DNA from: Paramacrobiotus metropolitanus
Taxonomy: Eukaryota > Tardigrada > Eutardigrada > Parachela > Macrobiotidae
Length of the DNA: 64,000 nt
NCBI RefSeq assembly: GCF_019649055.1
Contig: NW_026570251.1
Span: forward strand, 1,116,001-1,180,000
Reading direction: 5' to 3'
A program made the position numbers and the translations under genes. Positions within the stretch are counted from its first letter, which is position 1; each line of letters opens with the position of its first letter. Below are positions 57,900 through 64,000 of the stretch, in pieces. Under the pieces are notes generated by a model, which saw only the letters and a program-made list of their open reading frames with translations, made no database searches and was not told the origin of the DNA.

Positions 57900-60800
57900 C
57901 CCGTGCTTCTTTCAACCGGGGTTTAACACGCATCGGAGACCCCGTTTTCCGGAACGTCAACCAACCCACGTCAACGCTTTTTTTCCAAACCAACTGTAAA
58001 GCACATTAATTAAGAGTAATCGTTTCGCCAGGTCCAGGTGGCCCACGATGATGCTAGGCTTCCTGCGTGCTTTAACGATTTCGCAACGGACTTATGCTGC
58101 CTCTAAACTTCATTTCGCATTAAAACTGGCAACCCGACGTCCGAGGTTTTTTCCTGGAAAAGTTACAAGTTAACTATTTGCAGGCTTATTGGGTACTGTT
58201 TTCATAACTTGTAGGTCGTTTTACCGGTCAATTCTTTCATACGTTAAGAAATTGACAGCACAGTTCAGCGGATGACTCTCCGCTGCTGTCGAGAACTGGT
58301 AGGCACGGAAGTAAGGGATCACCACTGGCCAACTAGCGCAGGAGTGGCAGCGTGAACCGTGTCGCTTCTTGGAACGGGTGGAAAAGGAACGCCCGCGGTT
58401 ATAATCTACTGTGCAATTTATGATGTACAGTGCGCAGTCACTCGGCAGCGTACGTTTGTTAGCGCTAGCGCTAGTACACACCGTTTGTTCTCAATTCATA
58501 GCTGCTGTGTACCAGTATTGTTTATTTTGCCCTTAAAATGCGTTGCACTGTAAGGTTAGAACCGTATGAACTTCTTCTCACAAACAGACAAACAAAAAAC
58601 AGTATTCACGGGCGCAGATGAAAACGGGCATAGTACTCGGGAGCTTACGAGCACAGGCTACCAGGGTGTTTTAGTTTGTAGAACTCTTGTTTCTCAAATG
58701 CTTTCCCGTAATCCAGTACTACTGCAGGTGTCGTAGCTAAGCTAACCAACCGTATTTAAGTTTGTTCTATCGACGTCAGAGATCCGTATCAGATGTTAAC
58801 CAGTGTAATTGTAAGCTGAAGATAAAATTTACAGAAAACTGTATCTCGCTAAATACATTACAGCATGTTTTTCTATCCGCATAAATACTCTTTGAGGGCT
58901 GTCAGCTGTGCAAGCAGTTTGTTACGTTCACTGTAAAATAAAATTTTACCATTATACGCCCAACTTTCCAGTGGGTCTTGTAGCAGCCAAGCCCAGCTTG
59001 GGTTACGAAAAGTGCGCACAGCTTTTTGGTCTCGTCGACTGCGTGAGACTCTTTTGCTCTTTTATTTTGCGGTACAAGGTCATGAAACAGTTAACTATGT
59101 ACATACTCAATGCAACAGTTATCGTGGATGTCAAGAATGCAAAAGCCATGGATTATACGCTGATACGGGAGAACTGGTTTGAAGCAGTTAATTAAAAGGT
59201 GACAATAGTCGCGATTGGCTACAAGGTTGCATTTTTTGGAAAATGTTTTGAAACACGTTTTACGGAAAGCTTCACATTCTCGCAAAGGTCATCTGCAGAG
59301 TAGAGATGTTGGAAACATTCTGCGGGAAACGTGGACTTTTTAGTATACTTTTCGTTTGACAACAGCGAATTTCTATAACACCTAAGCATTTTGACAACAA
59401 ATTATCTTCTGATCAATATATAAAAATCTTTATAATTCTGGAAAAAGGTTTTGTCGGTTTCGATATTACTTTAACTTAGTCACTTTGCAACGTTAAGGAA
59501 ACCTCAAAAGTATTGAGAATCGACATTGTTGTGATTAATTCCTATTTTGAATTTATTTCGTTAGTCGAAAAGCAGAATATCAAGTAAAAGGCGAACATCC
59601 ACTGAAAAATAGATAAAAAAATTTTCCTTAAGAATTTTAACAGTTATATGTATGGAGGTGGATGCGGTTTCCGAATAATACCACTGCCACAAATTCGTCG
59701 GCTGACAGGGTACTCGCGCAAGGAAACCCGACAAAAAACACCGGTAAAACTCTCACCGGTCGCGCTCGATGGCTTCGGCGGCGGCATCCACGGTGCGTAG
59801 CTGCTGCAGACTCTGTCCAAGAAGTCCCAGCAGCTCCGCATACCGCACAACTTCGGCCGCGGCGTGTCGCGTGCTTCGGGAGGTTTTGTGCGCGCTGACC
59901 AGCACTCTGGTCCAATTTTCGGCCCGGAGGGCCAGGTCCACCTGCTGCCCGATATATCGCTTTAGCACTACCTGGCCATTTTTGTAGGCTGACGGGCAGG
60001 TGCGGTGGCCGGTCATGTGGGCGCGTCACCACATGACGGAATGCCTCGTTAGGGTCTATCCGGCAATTCCGCTGCCAGACGCCGGAGGGTTGTCGGTCTT
60101 CCGCGGCCAACAGACCGGCTTCCTCCGCCGCGAGGCTGCATTCACGCTGACGCGCGCAGGCTGGGTGCGATGTTGCGCCATTTCGGCAATGTCCATTTCC
60201 AACCCCCGGCGAAGCTCAAGTATGAATGAATAAGAATGCGTATGAATGAATGCTTGAGTCGCGTCAACGGCGGCGCTGACACGGGTCACCTGGAGGACAC
60301 CACCCCGTAGTACGCGAGCCGGTTGAGTACATGCAGTTTAAAACAAACAAATAAAAGATATGTTGATTAGCACAGCCCAAGCAAAATTTATTTTGGGCTC
60401 CTCTTGACCTCGGGCGTAGTGTGCTGCCGGGCGGTTTTATTAATATATTATTATATTGCATATAAGTGTTTCGTTCAAATATATTAATGGAGCGCTGTTC
60501 GTTTAAATCGGCTACTTATGGCCCCATCAGGGACTGTCGAGCCTGGTGTTCTGTTGCCGCGATGTTCTTACCGAGTTACGAAGCTATGCCTTACATTGCT
60601 CCATGGTCGCTATATTTTTAGTCGGTGTTTTTCTTGCCGATGGAGAGTAAGCAAAACGTGGGTGAGTATGTTTTTAAAGTTTCGGGTGCTATTTTCCTAG
60701 TTGTAACCAGACATACTTGTGCAAAGTACGAACTACGCTGTAATCTGAAATACACCGGATTACGCTAACTGGTGAGATTGGGCCTTGGGTTTCCGTGTTT

Positions 60801-61985
60801 GGCAGCATTTCAGATATCGTCAGCCGATATCCCTTTGCATGCCGAACGCGGAAATCGTAAGGGTGTGTCACAAATGGGGTAAGCTGTGCAGCACCACGTG
60901 TACGAAGAAAACATTTTTTAGAAACTGTAGAAAATCCAAAATTTATTCCTATGTTTTCTGATAGCAAATGTACGTTGTGAAAACTATGTCGCTCAATACC
61001 GGGTAGTGTACCACTCAGAATGCACAGAATAACAATGGGTAGTACATAGAACCCAATAATTATAGTTCATATTGATGTTATGTTCCTACATTTGAGGATT
61101 GTCATAAGCAACTTCCGAAACATTTTATACAGAACTGTGGCAACATATTGATTCATCGTTACTGTACAGATACTGAGTACATATAAGTACGAGATGCGAG
61201 GTACGAGGTATCTGCCTTTTATAAGAAAGCTCGCATATTCTTTATTCTAACGTTTCACCACTACACTTAATTATTATCATTTTAAGGTACTACAAAATGT
61301 TAAGAACGTAAATCAGCCAGATTCTTAATAATTAAAATGTGGTAGTCCTGGTGAAATATTTTGCATCTTCATGCAGAGTGCAGTAAATGTTATTGTCGCA
61401 GACTCGCAGTCTCGCAGTGCACAACGCTACAAAGCGAGTAAATATTCTGCATTCCTTGGCAAGCATTTTCAAATTTAACGAATAAAAAATTAGCTAAAGG
61501 TCGAACGAAAATAAATAATAGTTAAACGAAAAATTGGAAAAATGTGGATCGATTAAGTAAAGATCGAACGTGTAGGTGGAAATTCGCAGTGACTGCTGCA
61601 TGTTACTTACTGCCAGCCTGGTCAAATTACAGAGTATTTATACAGATTCCATGGCAACCAACTGCCCCAGATGCTCGACACTCTGTTAATAAAGTATACA
61701 TAGGTAATTTACTTTCAGTGAGTCAACATCATCCTTGCACACTACAACTCGCGACCCAAGTTACCGTATGCGTCTTTCTATTATCTCGTTCAAGTTCCAT
61801 TTGCTGCCGTAACTGATGAAGATAACTTGCTATTTTATCCGTCTTATTGTTCAGGATCACCTTTAATTCGAGGGAAACTTGCGGAAGCATTAGGCAGTGG
61901 AGTACCTGTACTAATAAGGTAAGCTGACTGGACCGGCAAGTTCCACATCGCGATGGCTCGATTCCAGAATCCAACCATTAGATAC
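57900..61985. repeat. Copy 4 of the large dispersed repeat family
   Basis: It shares 58150-58330 and 59220-59390 with copy 2, 60490-60720 with copy 3, the hairpin module at 60785-60870 with all copies, and the terminal module at 61600-61980 (GATTCCATGGCAAC through TTAGGCAGTGGAGTA to CTCGATTCCAGAATCCAACC) with all copies. The order of two modules differs from copy 2, so rearrangement or nested insertion has occurred. Confidence 0.65.
59640..60235 (-). pseudogene. GC-rich helical gene fragment with frameshifts
   Basis: On the minus strand, pieces read ELRRGLEMDIAEMAQHRTQ, ECSLAAEEAGLLAAE, NEAFRHVV, then the 87-codon stretch 60016-59753 with YKNGQVVLKRYIGQQVDLAL and AEVVRYAELLGLLGQSLQQL. All are helical and alanine-rich. 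Frame changes at about 60150 and 60040 break it. It sits inside repeat copy 4, which has no counterpart of it in the other copies. No family recognised. Confidence 0.4.
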
Positions 61986-61993
61986 ATAATTAT

Positions 61994-62250
61994 GAGGACA
62001 GAGCTAGTATCTTCGGTAGCGCATCCACATGTGCGAGACTCTTTGAACACTGGGCGAACGCACGGATTGACTTAACCGCCAACTGCGTAAGGTTGCCAAT
62101 CCACGTTTGAATTGGGCAGTGTCAGCTAGCGCACCCATCCACGGTTGGCGTCTAAGTTGATCGTGCGTTCGCAACTTCGCACAGTGTTCGTCACTGTTCA
62201 AAGAGTCTCGCAAATGTGAATGCGCTACCGAAGATACTGGCTCTGTCTTC
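61994..62250. mobile_element. Foldback MITE, 257 bp, with 56-bp inverted ends
   Basis: The first 56 bases (GAGGACAGAGCTAGTATCTT ... ACTCTTTGAACA) are repeated inverted at 62195-62250 with five or so differences. Complementarity resumes further in (GCGAACGCACG against CGTGCGTTCGC). No coding capacity and no certain target duplication, so the superfamily is open. Confidence 0.85.
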
Positions 62251-63190
62251 GTATTGATTAAGTAGCACTTTAATTCACAAGTAATGCGTGGACAGCTGTT
62301 ATTACAACTATTAATTGCTTTTAGTTACTGCATGCGATACCTTCTGCTACAAGACCATTTGCGGCGGCCACGGTTGGCCTAAGACGAGGTCGTAATTTGA
62401 GGCGATATTTGTAATTTCTATGGTATAAGCTTATCCGGAAAATGCCCAATCCGTGCAAGCGGGAAAAATTGAGCGCCTGGGGTAGAGACGCGAGATACAT
62501 ACATACATGCATTATATGTAGGGAGTTTTTGTTTTTGTATAGCTGCGGGATACAGTGTGTGCAGTCGAATTCTATCCATAGAACTCTTAGCGTTGGACTT
62601 CTGCACTTGTCTCCTTGAAATAGTTCGTAATCGTACATCACGATCACAGTATTTGATTTATTTTATTTTTGTACGCTTTACCGACCAGCGTCTTCGTACA
62701 GTTGAATAACAATAGTTGAATAACAATACGCAGGTACTATTGTTGCTGTATGCGGGAGAGTGTGCGCCGGTTTGTTTCAAATGAATTGTAGGTGCTGATT
62801 AAACCACGCAGTGGGCATCAGATTCGTCTGTACCGTTCATTTAAATGGAAAATCAGGATGTAGGTGTATCGTGCTTTTACTGATGACAAAAACCAATCAT
62901 AGATCACGGCACCGGTACGGATCGTAAATTAACAGAAATAACATATTCAGGCGCATAATTATCATACTTCCGCCCCCAATTATGCTTGATCTTGTAGAAG
63001 CGCACATCACTGAAAAAATTTATGCTATTGCGGTCACCTTTATTTACAGTACTGGAATTTTAAGGTGATCTGCCAGTGCCATAAACTAGTACAAGGTAGC
63101 CTCGCGCATCCGCGCTCGGCACTTAAGTACTGGATAATATTGGCTTTGTTTTGGAAAGGTCATTATAAATATAATTATGAAGCCTGACAT
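62251..63190. other. Region without a recognisable gene
   Basis: Mixed composition. The longest open frame (62321-62647, minus) shows no domain. A short direct repeat GTTGAATAACAATA occurs at 62702 and 62716. Confidence 0.5.
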
Positions 63191-63229
63191 TCAGAATTTC
63201 CGACGTTCTGACAATTTTAATTTTTCACG

Positions 63230-63895
63230 TTATAGAGTTCTGATGTTCTGACGTGCTAACGTTCTGACGATCTAACTTTTCTGCCTTCTTACGTTCTAAC
63301 GTTCTGATGTTCTTACTTTATGACGTTCTGACGTTCTGACGTTCTAACGTTCTGACGTTGTTACGTTCCGGCGTTCTGACGTTCTAACGTTTTAGCGTTC
63401 TGATGTTCTAACGTTCTGACATTCTGCCGTTCTTACGTTCTGATGTTCTTACTTTATGACGTTCTGACGTTCTGACGTTCTAACGTTCTGACGTTCTAAC
63501 GTTCTGGCGTTCTGACGTTCTAACGTTCTGGCGTTCTGACGTTCTAACGTTCTGACATTCTGCCGTTCTTACGTTCTGATGTTCATACTTTATGACGTTC
63601 TGATGTTATAACGTTCTGACGTTCTAACGTTCTGGCGTTCTGACGTTCTAACGTTCTGACATTCTGCCGTTCTTACGTTCTGATGTTCATACTTTATGAC
63701 GTTCTGATGTTATAACGTTCTGACGTTGTTACGTTCTGGCGTTCTGACGTTCTAACGTTCTGATGTTCTTACTCTATGACGTTCTGACGTTCTAACGTTC
63801 TGACGTTGTTACGTTCTGGCGTTGATATTCTAACGTTCTGACGTCATGACGTTCTGACGATTTTACGTTTTAAATTTGACGTTTTGACGCTCTGA
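63230..63895 (+). repeat. 8-bp minisatellite (GTTCTGAC)n with higher-order repeats
   Basis: About 80 units of GTTCTGAC and variants (GTTCTAAC, GTTCTGGC, GTTGTTAC). Longer blocks such as CATTCTGCCGTTCTTACGTT followed by CTGATGTTC and TACTTTATGACG recur at about 63420, 63554 and 63660, so the array also has an order of about 105-135 bp. Confidence 0.95.
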
Positions 63896-64000
63896 AATAC
63901 TTATGGACTTTTGCATGACGTACTGTAATATACATATTTTACCTAAAGAGCAAGTATTTATGCATCCGCTATAGTCTCCGTGGTTACACTCATTATGTTA

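Noticed and set aside
1-64000. tRNA and rRNA genes
   Set aside because: I looked for the conserved T-loop box and cloverleaf-sized pairs and for rRNA core motifs and saw none; a covariance-model scan would be needed to be sure.

Overview
The window is nuclear DNA of an animal, most likely a small protostome invertebrate. The evidence is intron-split genes with GT-AG borders and GC-rich exons in AT-rich introns, an otopetrin channel, a type II beta-1,3-glycosyltransferase, a THAP-domain nuclear protein, and a tyrosine-recombinase retrotransposon. The sequence does not settle the species; a tardigrade or another ecdysozoan is a guess.

The left third (about 0.4-21 kb) is the ordinary gene part. 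On the minus strand lie the 5' half of an otopetrin gene running off the left edge (four exons, 271 codons, all splice phases agree) and a complete three-exon glycosyltransferase gene with one apparent single-base frameshift. On the plus strand a 12-kb gene of eight coding exons plus an alternative first exon encodes an acidic THAP-zinc-finger / coiled-coil / AT-hook protein (1025 or 806 residues). A short stretch near 8.1 kb reads like a bacterial LysR helix-turn-helix.

The middle (about 22.9-25.5 kb) is a cluster of small inverted-repeat transposons: two hAT-like elements with 8-bp target duplications, one with a TA duplication, and one of unclear family. One hAT-like element is inserted in a tandem repeat of about 245 bp.

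The right part (about 28-62 kb) is built from at least four degraded copies of one large repeat family. These copies share several modules, including a conserved hairpin of about 85 bp. They also hold minus-strand protein debris, some of it with a Walker A loop of DUF3987-like type. One copy is split by the most striking object in the window, a 9.7-kb array (37.7-47.4 kb). It consists of two short DIRS-derived elements, six tandem copies of a second repeat family arranged partly as a dimer of dimers, and then a nearly complete 5-kb DIRS-like retrotransposon (Gag-like protein, RT/RNase H, tyrosine recombinase). Several borders between neighbours look like a recombinase site, with inverted arms around a short asymmetric spacer that starts CCGT and ends in or just before GTTAT. 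The array looks as if it grew by repeated site-specific insertion at its own junctions. Gene debris (54-57.6 and 59.6-60.2 kb), a long foldback MITE at 62 kb and an 8-bp minisatellite close the window.
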